Shown piece after piece: positions 9,314 to 19,201 of a stretch of 42,051 nt of DNA. The notes beneath the pieces were generated by a model, which saw only the letters and a list, made by a program, of their open reading frames with translations, did not search any database and had not been told where the DNA came from. Each line of letters begins with the position of its first letter. The first letter of the stretch is position 1. The position numbers and the translations under genes are program-made. Origin of the DNA: Fluoribacter gormanii (GTDB lineage: Bacteria; Pseudomonadota; Gammaproteobacteria; Legionellales; Legionellaceae). The stretch lies in the NCBI RefSeq assembly GCF_900156395.1, contig NZ_FTNL01000027.1:1-42051 (forward strand), in the 5' to 3' direction.

Positions 9314-11148
9314 ATGACGGCAGAAAAAGTATCCTTAACCGATTCTTCAGAAAACCTCAATTCAGATGAATTAAAAGCAATAAATAAAAAACTGGATGAA
9401 TCAATAAAATCAAAAAAAGATGGTGGGATGATTGGATTTTCTCCATCAACAGAAGACTCAAATAAAAATAGTTTTCTCGATCTGAGCTCATTTAGATTAG
9501 GTTTAAATACCCCCAATGATGTTAAGGAATTTTTATTATCATCCTCTGGAAAAAAAGCAATCCATGAAATTTTGGTTGAGGAAGCTCATCAGGAAACTAT
9601 CAAAGAAGAAAAAAAATTACAAATTCAAGAACAATTAATGAAGGAGGAGCAAATAAAATTTCTTCTATTTCGTATGCTTCTTGAAGACGAAACGGAATCC
9701 AAGAAAGCTCAAGATGAGTTAATTGCGCTGCAACAAGAAGAAAAAATTAAAGCAGAGTCTAATGCACAAAAAAAGACCAAAGCAAATGAACCCAAAAAAG
9801 ATGCTCAAGACCCACTAGAACCTTATGATAAATCGATTAAAAAACTTGATGATGATAAAAAAGATCTTGAGCAGCGTGCAAAAAAATTAAAGGAAGAGCG
9901 GGGATTACTTACTGCAAAATATGATACTTATGATAAGGACACTAAAGAATTTTATAATGCTAACTTTGATGAAAAAGTATAGAGACAATTAAAGCTGATA
10001 TTGCGGTACTCGAGAAACAACAAGACACGATTGCAGAAAAAATGATGAATGCAACGGACGATAATGAAGCTCATGCACTTGCAAATGATCTCAATAGCAT
10101 GAACCAGAAAATCATAAATTTAAAGGAAATAGTCGCTGTCAAAGAAGGGGGAAAAAAATTTATTGATGCTGATGGAAATTCTGAAGATAAAAATGGAAAT
10201 CCTATTAACTTCAAAAATGCAGCTTTTGTTGTTGCTAAAGATCAGAATATAGCTAAAGATGAGGAGGGTAGTTATTATCTCCTGAAGGATAAACAAAAAT
10301 TTGACGACATGAGTCCAGAGGAAAAGAAGACAGCTCAAGAAGATTTTAAACGTGCGAAAATGGATATCAAAGTTGTAAAAGACGTAGTTGAAGATGTTAA
10401 GACTGAAGAATTAGATTTTAACACAACAAGGATGGCGCAAAATAAAGTCGAACAATCATTGGTACAAAAACAACTCGATTTGCAGCATGAAGCTCGTCGG
10501 GATGCAGAAAAAAATTTAGCACAGAAAAAAGATCAGCCTGCTAAGTCTGAGCCTGCTAAGTCTGAGCCTGCTAAGTCTGAGCCTAAATCAACACCAAAGG
10601 AAAAAAATCCTTATCTTGCCTTAAATGACCAGATGGCTCAGGTTGTTGCAGAAATTCAAGGAATTATAAACGACGGATTAAAAGATTTGGCGAAAGCAGG
10701 CTTTGATAAAGCCAAACAGACAGCTATAGGGCAATCCCTGGGTAGGTTATCAGATGCAATAACACAGAAGGGAGATGAACTGAAACAAGAGCTAATGGAT
10801 AAAGTAGGCGAAAAACTGGATGACCTTAAAAATAGCAAACAGGGTCAAGCTGTTGGCGCGTTAAAAGATACTCTAGGCTCTGTTAAAGATGCAATTAGTC
10901 GTGGACTTGTAAGTGGTATAGATAAAATTATAGACAAGGTAAAAGACATAGGCTCGGATGAAAATCCAGATAATTCCATCGAGCTTAGCTCTCCAGCTAA
11001 TAGTATTACTAGTCTCATTTCCAGAGCAAAAAATTGGTTTGATTCCATAGACTTTGAAAAGCTTGCAAAAGAGCCGGAATCCACTCCAAAACCAACAGAA
11101 AGTCCCTCTTTGGAAGAGGAGTCAACATCAACAATGAAAACCAGGTAA
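9314..11148 (+). pseudogene. Lys/Glu-rich coiled-coil protein split by a frameshift; candidate Dot/Icm effector
   Basis: Two frames join into one protein of about 611 residues. The first (9314-9982) starts after GAGGA and encodes MTAEKVSLTDSSENLNS, then charged helical sequence. It stops at a TAG at 9980. The next frame is open from 9973 through 11148 and continues KSIETIKADIAVLEKQQ, so restoring one A in the short A-run at 9972-9976 would give a continuous gene. There is no signal peptide or membrane segment. Long coiled-coil helices, a PAKSE triple repeat and an acidic C-terminal tail (SPSLEEESTSTMKTR) are visible. The tail resembles the Glu-rich E-block signal of Dot/Icm substrates. I do not recognise a domain. 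It may be a true pseudogene, a phase-variable gene or a sequencing error. Confidence 0.65.
10537..10581 (+). repeat. Three 15-bp in-frame tandem repeats
   Basis: The unit cctgctaagtctgag occurs three times without mismatch inside the second half of the split coiled-coil gene. It encodes PAKSE three times. A multiple-of-three unit keeps frame when copies are gained or lost, so length variation between strains is likely. The segment probably forms a flexible linker between two helical regions. Confidence 0.9.
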
Positions 11149-11493
11149 AAAAGGAAGTGTAATATTTGTGGTTATGATTAAACCTATCTAACAGTTCAAT
11201 TGCTTTCATTATAGGAACGCTTATCCCTATCACCCTGTTGTCAACATACCGCAAGAAATGCCCGTGACTGTTTTTCTTAAAAGAGGTAAATCCTTCCTCT
11301 TCATGGCTTCAATCTAAATGAGACTCAATGGATGGAGCAGGGTTGATCTTAGTTGAATAACGTCAATTCGATAAAACTGTATAATTGACGAACATGTTGA
11401 TAAGTATAATTATTTGAAAAATAGGATCTTCTATGATCTTATAGCGTAGTTCTTGGCCGAAAACGCCAATAGATAAGAACAAAAGGTCTTAAG
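11149..11493. other. 345-bp non-coding stretch with an 8-bp inverted repeat
   Basis: I see no convincing gene here. At 11361-11390 the sequence cgtcaatt is followed after 14 bases by its exact reverse complement aattgacg. A smaller inverted repeat, aagagg with cctctt, lies near 11282-11302. The stretch leads into the truncated IS982-type gene and may contain the decayed left end of that element. Confidence 0.4.
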
Positions 11494-11805
11494 ATGAGTA
11501 AATTAATTGGATTATTCTGTATTGTCGATGATTTTTGTAATGAATTTATGCCTGAATTTGAGAGTCATTTATTGGCTGTATCTGCAAAGATTTGGAGAAC
11601 TAAGTGTAGTATGCCAATGTCAAAAATTATGACCATAGTGATTCATTTCCACCAATCGCATTATCGTGACTTCAAAGCTTATTACGAAAATATTTTGAGT
11701 AAAGCTCTAACCCCCTATTTTCTCAATATGCTAAGTTACAGCCGTTTTGTCGAAGTAAAAAAATCAGCATTGTTGCCTCTGATCTTTTTTATTTATTACC
11801 AATAA
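11494..11805 (+). pseudogene. N-terminal fragment of an IS982-family transposase
   Basis: The 103-residue product has the N-terminal pattern of IS982 transposases: LIGLFCIVDDFCNEF near the start, KIMTIVIHFHQSHYRDFKAYY in the middle (quoted in two parts: KIMTIVIHF and HQSHYRDFKAYY), and MLSYSRFVEV. Complete family members are close to 290-300 residues and carry the DDE catalytic residues after this region. Here the similarity fades after about residue 95 and the frame ends shortly before the small inverted-repeat element at 11833. The catalytic domain is therefore missing and the gene is dead. Confidence 0.75.
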
Positions 11806-11832
11806 AAAACAAAGACAGGGATTTACTTTATA

Positions 11833-11965
11833 GTCGATCCTCAAGTTTTTTAATTTTTTACTACTCAAATTCATAGCGCGGGAGAGGGGGGCAAATCGAA
11901 CTAACCTGAAAACTCCGTACTCAGATTCAGTTTGGAAAATCCTATAAAAAAACTTTAGGATCGAG
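11833..11965. mobile_element. 133-bp miniature element with IS-like ends
   Basis: The left end (gtcgatcctcaagtttttt) and the reverse complement of the right end (ctcgatcctaaagtttttt) are near-identical to each other and to both ends of the insertion-sequence relic at 8532-9183. The 90-bp interior has no reading frame. The arrangement fits a miniature inverted-repeat element (MITE) derived from the same insertion-sequence family. No clear target duplication is visible. It lies directly behind the IS982-type fragment, 99 bp from the end of dsbD. Confidence 0.65.
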
Positions 11966-12063
11966 TTTAACCATGGTTTTATTCCATGAAGGAAAATTTT
12001 TATTCCTAGAAAAATGGAAAACGGTTCATTTGCAGTGATTAAGATTAATGTGATTCATTAAGT

Positions 12064-13806
12064 TTATTCGATTTGATTTAAGGTTTTTAAAAATTTATTT
12101 GCGGAAACTTCGCCAACCAGTTTGTGATTATTGAGTTCTTTACCTTGGGCATCCAGAAAGATAAAAGTTGGTGGCGCCACAACATGAAAGTAGTTGAGTA
12201 GGGCTTTATGTTCGGCATTATTTGCTGTGACATCTATTTTAATTACAACAAACCGCGCTAAGGCTTCTTGCACTTGAGGATCTTTAAATGTAGTTGCTTC
12301 CATTACTTTGCAGGAGGTGCACCAATCGGCGTAAAAATCTAGCATCACTGGTTTGCCATTGGCATTGGCTATGGCCTGCTTTATCGTGCTCAAGCTTTGT
12401 TCCTGTTGAGGACTAATTGATGCAGCACTTGCTGATTGTATGGTTAATGGTTGTAAGGGATTTGTTGCCCCCATGCTGGCGCCGACCAAAATCAAGAAAC
12501 CATAGACGAGTAGAATGAGTCCTATTCCCTGATTGAATTTTTCGCGATGGGTTACAGAATAGGTCAGGGCGCCACTGTAAATTCCTGAAAAAATAAGTAA
12601 ACTTGCCCATAAGAGCATGGTGATCAGTGGGGGGGCTATCCGAGCAATGAGAGAAATGGCTACTGCAATAAAAATAATGCCGAACAGTGACTTGATGGTA
12701 TTCATCCAGCTTCCTGATTCAGGTAACCATTTGCCAGCAGAAGTACCGATGAGTAGAAGTGGTGTGCCCATCCCCAGGCCTAAAACAAACAAAGTCAGGC
12801 AGCCCAGGAGAACGTTCCCGGTTTGAGCAATGTAGGTTAATACTCCAATGAGTGGCGCTGTAACACATGGTGAAAGAATCAGAGTGGATAAACAGCCCAT
12901 GATTGCGGCCCCAAGATAGTGACCACCTCTTTGATTACTGGAGCCGTGTATCTTCGCTTGCCAAGAATGGGGTAGCTTGAACTCATAAAATCCAAACATG
13001 GATATGGCCAGCACAACAAAAATCAGACTAAACACCCCAACAGCCCAGGGTGATTGCATGCTAATTTGCAGATTGGCTCCAAGCAAAGCAACTACAGCTC
13101 CGATGATTGAATAGGTAATCGACATACTAAGCACGTAGCTTAACGAGAGAAAAAATGCTTTTCTTGTCGTAATTTCTTTGCCATGACCCACGATAATTCC
13201 AGATAAAACGGGAACCATAGGTAAAATGCATGGAGTGAATGATAAAAGTAGACCAAAGCCATAAAAGGAAAATAAAATTAAGAACCAATTGTGGCTCGAA
13301 AAGATTTTAGTTACTCCATCTTGTGATTCTTCAATGGCTGCGGGCTGGATATTGGAGGTGGGCTCCATACTCGCTTGTGCTAAAGCCAAATCGTTATCGA
13401 TGGACAGTTGGATTGTCTTGGTTTCAGGAGCATAACAAAAACCATCATCAGAACATCCCTGATAATGTAAATCAATCAAGGCCTCTCCTGGCTTATTTCC
13501 TAAAATTCCAACGGGAATAGAGACTTGATTGCGATACACTGTAAACTCATGCCCCAATTGGTCTACTTTTTTCTCTGTGGGAGGGAAACGCAGGGTTCCT
13601 AAATGAAATGTACCATTCTTTTTTGTTGTTAATTTAATGCGTTCGCTATAAAGAAAATAATGGGGTTTTATCTGGAAATTAATAGCAAATGTATTGGGAT
13701 CAACCTTGCTTACATTTACATGAAATACTTCAGCAGCCGGAAGCGGGTTTGCGTGTAGAGCAAATGTAGTTATGCAGCAAAATAACAATAAAAACCATTT
13801 TCTCAT
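12064..13806 (-). CDS. dsbD: Thiol:disulfide interchange protein DsbD
   Basis: DsbD carries electrons from cytoplasmic thioredoxin across the inner membrane to periplasmic DsbC, DsbG and CcmG. The start at 13806 gives 580 residues, with AAAGG eight bases upstream and a signal peptide beginning MRKWFLLLFCC. An upstream in-frame ATG at 13842 adds 12 residues before the signal and is less likely. The alpha domain has Cys118 and Cys124 (GCSDDGFCY). The membrane beta domain has Cys193 (SFTPCILPMVP) and Cys313 (LSPCVTAP) among about eight helices. The C-terminal thioredoxin-like gamma domain has YADWCTSCK. All three cysteine pairs are intact. The gene is divergent from groES. Confidence 0.96.
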   Translation of the reverse strand: MRKWFLLLFCCITTFALHANPLPAAEVFHVNVSKVDPNTFAINFQIKPHYFLYSERIKLTTKKNGTFHLGTLRFPPTEKKVDQLGHEFTVYRNQVSIPVGILGNKPGEALIDLHYQGCSDDGFCYAPETKTIQLSIDNDLALAQASMEPTSNIQPAAIEESQDGVTKIFSSHNWFLILFSFYGFGLLLSFTPCILPMVPVLSGIIVGHGKEITTRKAFFLSLSYVLSMSITYSIIGAVVALLGANLQISMQSPWAVGVFSLIFVVLAISMFGFYEFKLPHSWQAKIHGSSNQRGGHYLGAAIMGCLSTLILSPCVTAPLIGVLTYIAQTGNVLLGCLTLFVLGLGMGTPLLLIGTSAGKWLPESGSWMNTIKSLFGIIFIAVAISLIARIAPPLITMLLWASLLIFSGIYSGALTYSVTHREKFNQGIGLILLVYGFLILVGASMGATNPLQPLTIQSASAASISPQQEQSLSTIKQAIANANGKPVMLDFYADWCTSCKVMEATTFKDPQVQEALARFVVIKIDVTANNAEHKALLNYFHVVAPPTFIFLDAQGKELNNHKLVGEVSANKFLKTLNQIE

Positions 13807-13912
13807 TCTGAAAACCTTTATAATACGGAGCTTAAAATACATATATGTAACTATATCAGAACATCATGTAGTGTGAATAAAATTAACCAGTAAAATTTTT
13901 TTTATTTTAACC

Positions 13913-13940
13913 CTTGAAAGTAAATTCCTTGCCCCCATAT
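13913..13940 (+). promoter_or_regulatory. Sigma-32 heat-shock promoter of groES-groEL
   Basis: The -35 element CTTGAAA (13913-13919) is followed after 13 bases by the -10 element CCCCATAT (13933-13940). This agrees with the RpoH consensus CTTGAAA-N13/14-CCCCATNT. groES begins 58 bp further on. I saw no CIRCE inverted repeat (TTAGCACTC-N9-GAGTGCTAA), so control is probably by RpoH rather than HrcA. Confidence 0.88.
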
Positions 13941-13997
13941 GCCTGTCAGTGACATTGCAAATTGACTTTAAAGTTTAATTAATCAGGAGATAAAAGC

Positions 13998-14288
13998 ATG
14001 AAAATTCGTCCTTTACACGATCGAGTTGTTGTTCGTCGTATGGAAGAAGAGCGTACCACAGCGGGTGGTATTGTTATTCCAGATAGCGCTACTGAAAAAC
14101 CAATGCGTGGTGAAATCATTGCTGTTGGTGTTGGTAAGGTACTAGACAACGGTGACGTTCGTGCGTTAGCAGTAAAAGTGGGTGATATTGTTCTGTTCGG
14201 CAAATACTCAGGTACCGAAGTGAAAATCGACGGTAAAGAACTGGTTGTGATGCGTGAAGACGACATCATGGGTGTAATTGAGAAGTAA
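13998..14288 (+). CDS. groES: Co-chaperonin GroES (HtpA)
   Basis: The 96-residue subunit forms the heptameric lid of the GroEL folding chamber. It begins with the family signature [13 protein letters not shown]. The mobile loop (about residues 20-32) reads [11 protein letters not shown], and the protein ends with [13 protein letters not shown]. An AGGAG motif precedes the start. It is the first gene of the groES-groEL operon, under the RpoH-type promoter at 13913. In Legionella this pair is called htpA-htpB. Confidence 0.98.
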   Translation: MKIRPLHDRVVVRRMEEERTTAGGIVIPDSATEKPMRGEIIAVGVGKVLDNGDVRALAVKVGDIVLFGKYSGTEVKIDGKELVVMREDDIMGVIEK

Positions 14289-14300
14289 TCGTTTCATTAG

Positions 14301-15962
<1,662 letters not shown>

Positions 15963-15986
15963 GCCTCTCTCCATTTCCATTCCTTT

Positions 15987-16015
15987 AAAAACCCGCCTAT
16001 ATGGCGGGTTTTTTA
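15987..16015 (+). terminator. Rho-independent terminator of groES-groEL
   Basis: The GC-rich stem acccgcc/ggcgggt has a five-base loop (tatat). It is preceded by a run of A and followed by tttttta. It lies 25 bp after the groEL stop and before dps. Confidence 0.93.
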
Positions 16016-16083
16016 TTGAAAATAATGGAATTTTTGCCGTGTATCATCCAAAATGATGTTGAATAATAAAGTCAGGAGTCATG

Positions 16084-16518
16084 ATGGGAGCAATGATTAA
16101 AAAGTTGGAAGTGGTTTTAGCTGATACATATGCCTTGTATCTTAAAACACAAAATTATCACTGGCATGTTAAGGGAATGCAATTTAAAAGTTTGCATGAA
16201 TTATTTGAAATGCAATATAAAGCATTGGCAGAGGCTGTTGATGAAATTGCAGAGCGCATTTTAATTATGGGACATAAGGCTCCGGCTACGTTTACGGCAT
16301 TGAATCAATTAAAAACAATTAAAGATGGTGACTCAAATATTGATGCGAATCACATGGTGAGCGAACTGGCTCAAGATCATGGGATTTTGGTTAAAGATTT
16401 AAACACAGCAGTTAAACTCGCACAGGAGCATGATGATGAAGGGACGATTGCTTTGCTCAGTGAACGAATTGCGGCTCATGAAAAAGCACGCTGGATGTTG
16501 AATGCGTCTATTGGCTAA
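16084..16518 (+). CDS. dps: Dps-family ferritin-like DNA-protection protein
   Basis: Dps dodecamers oxidise Fe(II) with peroxide and store it, protecting DNA. The product is about 144 residues and the four-helix pattern is clear. YHWHVKGMQFKSLHELFE supplies the inter-subunit ferroxidase histidine, and EAVDEIAERILIMG supplies the acidic ligands, with the usual spacing. Two adjacent ATGs exist at 16081 and 16084. AGGAG at 16074-16078 favours the second by spacing. The N-terminal lysine-rich tail of E. coli Dps is absent, so direct DNA binding is doubtful. It follows the groEL terminator and so has its own promoter, not resolved here. Confidence 0.93.
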   Translation: MGAMIKKLEVVLADTYALYLKTQNYHWHVKGMQFKSLHELFEMQYKALAEAVDEIAERILIMGHKAPATFTALNQLKTIKDGDSNIDANHMVSELAQDHGILVKDLNTAVKLAQEHDDEGTIALLSERIAAHEKARWMLNASIG

Positions 16519-16538
16519 AAATAATTTATAGTCATTCT

Positions 16539-16602
16539 TAGCCTGGGGGAAGCAAAGCGGAACCCGGGTTATATTCTCGGTTCACTTCATTTTAACCTGG
16601 CT
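16539..16602. repeat. Composite palindromic aacccgggtt repeat, copy 3
   Basis: The sequence runs from tagcctgggggaagcaaagc through aacccgggtt to taacctggcta. The outer halves are complementary and the centre is itself palindromic. It lies between the convergent stops of dps and motB. It is the most complete copy of this family in the window. Confidence 0.65.
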
Positions 16603-16610
16603 ACAATCTG

Positions 16611-17495
16611 TTATTTGTTCTTTATCGTTTCCTTTTCGGCGCCTTTTTTCATGACGATGATGCTGATACGCCTGTTTTCAGGACTATAGGGATCTTGTTG
16701 ATTAAGAAGCACGGTTGATGAGAAACCGGATACGCGCACGACTCTATCAGGATCCAAACCTGCTTTAACCAAAGCACGACGGGCTGCATTGGCTCTTTGG
16801 GCCGATAATTCCCAATTGGTGTATTCCAATTCATCCGGATTATGATACGGATGTGCATCGGTGTGCCCTTCAATAGTAATTTTATTGGGGACGTTCTGAA
16901 GTAGTTTTGCAATCTGGACGAAGATCTGATCCATGCCCGGATTAAGTTTGTCCGAACCCACATCGAACATAGGTTTATTTTGATTGTCGATTAATTGAAT
17001 GCGCAATCCATTTTTTACTACTTTCATAAGTAATTGATTTTTTAATCCAGCAAGAGAAGGATCTTCTTTAATACTTAAATTAATCTTTGACTTTAATTCT
17101 TCAAGTTTTTGGGTTTCATTTTCAGTTGATTGAATTACTTGAATGTCTTGGGCTTTTTTATCCGGAGCAGATGGGTGATCTGTTGTTGAAACTTGACCAT
17201 TAGTGTCTTTTACTTTAGGCCCACCGCCCTTAAGATTAATTTGCTGATTACCCACATTTTCACCGCCAAAATAAGTGATTTTCATGGGTTGTTTAAAATA
17301 TTCGGCAATACCATCTTTTTGAGCTTTATTCAGTGAAGCAATCAACCACATCAACAAAAAAAATGCCATCATCGCTGTTACAAAGTCAGCAAAAGCGATT
17401 TTCCACGATCCTCCGTGATGCTTGTGCTGATTTTTTTTTATTTTTCGAATTATAGGTGCTGCACCAGATTTTCCTTTATTGCTGTTATCATTCAT
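16611..17495 (-). CDS. motB: Flagellar motor stator protein MotB
   Basis: MotB pairs with MotA to form the ion channel that drives flagellar rotation, and anchors it to peptidoglycan. The single membrane helix (about residues 34-57) contains the ion-accepting Asp37 in KIAFADFVTAMMAFFLLMWL. The plug region follows. The C-terminal OmpA-like peptidoglycan-binding domain shows ITIEGHTDAHPYHN and WELSAQRANAARRAL. The start is 12 bp downstream of motA, on the same strand. Length (294) fits MotB rather than the shorter PomB. Which ion is used is not decided by the sequence. No other flagellar genes lie in the window. Confidence 0.95.
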   Translation of the reverse strand: MNDNSNKGKSGAAPIIRKIKKNQHKHHGGSWKIAFADFVTAMMAFFLLMWLIASLNKAQKDGIAEYFKQPMKITYFGGENVGNQQINLKGGGPKVKDTNGQVSTTDHPSAPDKKAQDIQVIQSTENETQKLEELKSKINLSIKEDPSLAGLKNQLLMKVVKNGLRIQLIDNQNKPMFDVGSDKLNPGMDQIFVQIAKLLQNVPNKITIEGHTDAHPYHNPDELEYTNWELSAQRANAARRALVKAGLDPDRVVRVSGFSSTVLLNQQDPYSPENRRISIIVMKKGAEKETIKNK

Positions 17496-17507
17496 TCTAT
17501 AACCTCA

Positions 17508-18419
17508 TTAGCCTGGAGTGGCTTCCGCAGAAGAACTCTCTCCTGAATCAGGTGAGGATGCTGCTGGCTTGAAATTTTTAATTTCTTCATTGAGTTGGGT
17601 AAAGGAGGGACGTTGTGCGGAAAACAATACTTTACGCCCGAATTCCACTGCAATAATAGGTGGATTATTGTGTAAACTCGCCAATATGGTAGCTTTTATG
17701 CACTGCAGCATTAATTGCTCCTGATTGGCATGATGCTCCATTGCTGAAGCCACAGGACCAATAAATCCATAACCGATTAAAATACCCAAAAAGGTACCTA
17801 CAAGAGCATGTGCAATGAGTACTCCTAATTCTGGCGGCGGCAAATTGATCGATTCCATGGTATGCACTACACCGAGAACTGCCGCAACGATACCAAAGGC
17901 GGGCATGGCATCGGCAAGTTTTGATAAGGCATTAGCAGGAATCATTTCTTCCTCATGATGCGATTCAATTTCCATGTCGATTAAGGCCTCCAGCTGAAAA
18001 GGTTGGAGGTTTGAAGTAATAATTAATCTTAAGTAATCACAAATGAACTCAACAATATGATGATTTTTCATTATTGAGGGATAAGCATTGAAAATAGCGC
18101 TTTCTTGAGGTGCTTCAATATCTCTTTCCAGAGACATGAGTCCTTGTTGGCGTGCCTTATTCAGCAGAGTGTATAATAAGCTTAAAAGATTACTGGAAGT
18201 TTGCTTAGCGGATTTTTCTCCACGAAAAACCTTGGGTAGTGCTTTTAACAATGATTTTAAAACAGTAGCACTATTCCCAACAATCAGTGAGCCTATGGCT
18301 GCTCCTGCAATAATAAGCAATTCAATCGGTTGAAAGACCGCAGCAAGATGGCCTCCACCCAAAGCGAACCCCCCAAAAACACAGACTAGTATGACGATAT
18401 AGCCAAATAGAATTAACAT
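17508..18419 (-). CDS. motA: Flagellar motor stator protein MotA
   Basis: MotA is the four-helix partner of MotB. The 303-residue protein keeps the residues known from E. coli at the same numbers: Arg90 and Glu98 in KARQQGLMSLERDIE, which contact the rotor protein FliG, and Pro173 and Pro222 in the membrane helices (DAMPAFGIVAA and IGPVASAM). The last 30 residues are Ser/Pro/Glu-rich and probably disordered. It starts 44 bp after adc on the same strand, so read-through from the bdhA-patD-adc genes is possible. Confidence 0.95.
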   Translation of the reverse strand: MLILFGYIVILVCVFGGFALGGGHLAAVFQPIELLIIAGAAIGSLIVGNSATVLKSLLKALPKVFRGEKSAKQTSSNLLSLLYTLLNKARQQGLMSLERDIEAPQESAIFNAYPSIMKNHHIVEFICDYLRLIITSNLQPFQLEALIDMEIESHHEEEMIPANALSKLADAMPAFGIVAAVLGVVHTMESINLPPPELGVLIAHALVGTFLGILIGYGFIGPVASAMEHHANQEQLMLQCIKATILASLHNNPPIIAVEFGRKVLFSAQRPSFTQLNEEIKNFKPAASSPDSGESSSAEATPG

Positions 18420-18463
18420 TTTTATTTAAACTCCAAATTCCTTTTAAATTCTTACAAATTTTT

Positions 18464-19201
18464 TTATTTAAGGTAATCGTGGACAACACGACCATAAGGT
18501 AAGGTGAGATCCGTTAATAAATGTATACCATTTACGATGCGTTTTATGGGGAGATTTGCTACAGGAGCCAATGCATGATGGTTCATTTCCAATTGAGCAG
18601 GCCCTTGCCAAGCCCCTTTGATGACCACATTTTCAAGATAATATTCAACAAGCTCGCAAATTCGAACACTGCCATCGACATGAGGGATTATTTTAAGTAA
18701 ATAATTTGGCGTAGCGAGCGATGCCGCTACTTTTTTTACATCCAGCGCTTCATATTTATAACCCATAGTTGCTGTAGCGATTCGACAAGGCCCGTATTCC
18801 AGAGTGCCTAATAACGTCTCATGTACGACTTCCAGCTTGGGTTGTGCCAGCTTTTTGGGAAAGCCCCAAATTTCTCGACCACCAGCTATAGGCGGAAGAT
18901 CATCTAAAAACATAGCATGTGTGTAATTTCCCATTGTACCTTTGTAGCGTACCGGTATGACTTGACCTGATTCCGTATAGTCTCCAAATCCCGTTGAATC
19001 GGGCATGCGAATGAATTCAAACTTGACCAGAGGTTCTACCACTTCTAACGGTTCAGGAACCACTTCGCGTAACACATCTATATCGGTTTCATAGGTAATA
19101 ATTAAAAACTCTCTATTGATGAAACGGTAAGGGCCACGAGGATAAGACGGACTAATGAGTGGCATGGCAAATGCTTGCTGTAGTACCTCTGCTTCATTCA
19201 T
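18464..19201 (-). CDS. adc: Acetoacetate decarboxylase
   Basis: The enzyme converts acetoacetate to acetone and carbon dioxide. The 245-residue protein carries the Schiff-base lysine motif [16 protein letters not shown]. Lys116 corresponds to Lys115 of the clostridial enzyme and Lys117 to its pKa-lowering neighbour. [10 protein letters not shown] and the hydrophobic pocket region also fit. The start overlaps the end of patD by 8 bp, which implies translational coupling. With bdhA making acetoacetate upstream, the local pathway runs 3-hydroxybutyrate to acetoacetate to acetone. The family also contains members with other substrates, so activity is likely but not certain. Confidence 0.9.
   Translation of the reverse strand: MNEAEVLQQAFAMPLISPSYPRGPYRFINREFLIITYETDIDVLREVVPEPLEVVEPLVKFEFIRMPDSTGFGDYTESGQVIPVRYKGTMGNYTHAMFLDDLPPIAGGREIWGFPKKLAQPKLEVVHETLLGTLEYGPCRIATATMGYKYEALDVKKVAASLATPNYLLKIIPHVDGSVRICELVEYYLENVVIKGAWQGPAQLEMNHHALAPVANLPIKRIVNGIHLLTDLTLPYGRVVHDYLK

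Noticed and set aside
9966..9982. Programmed -1 ribosomal frameshift joining the two coiled-coil frames
   Set aside because: The zero-frame codons are GAT GAA AAA GTA TAG. The heptamer tgaaaaa is not of the X-XXY-YYZ type, since GAA cannot re-pair on TGA, and no strong stimulatory hairpin is evident. A lost base in the A-run is simpler.
10537..10581. CRISPR-like array
   Set aside because: The three units are directly adjacent 15-mers with no spacers and lie in frame inside a gene.
11015..11254. Minus-strand frame overlapping the end of the split coiled-coil gene
   Set aside because: It is antisense to real coding sequence for half its length, with no ribosome-binding site. The upstream part might be a remnant but cannot be supported.
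13861..13997. CIRCE operator before groES
   Set aside because: The inverted repeat TTAGCACTC-N9-GAGTGCTAA is not present.
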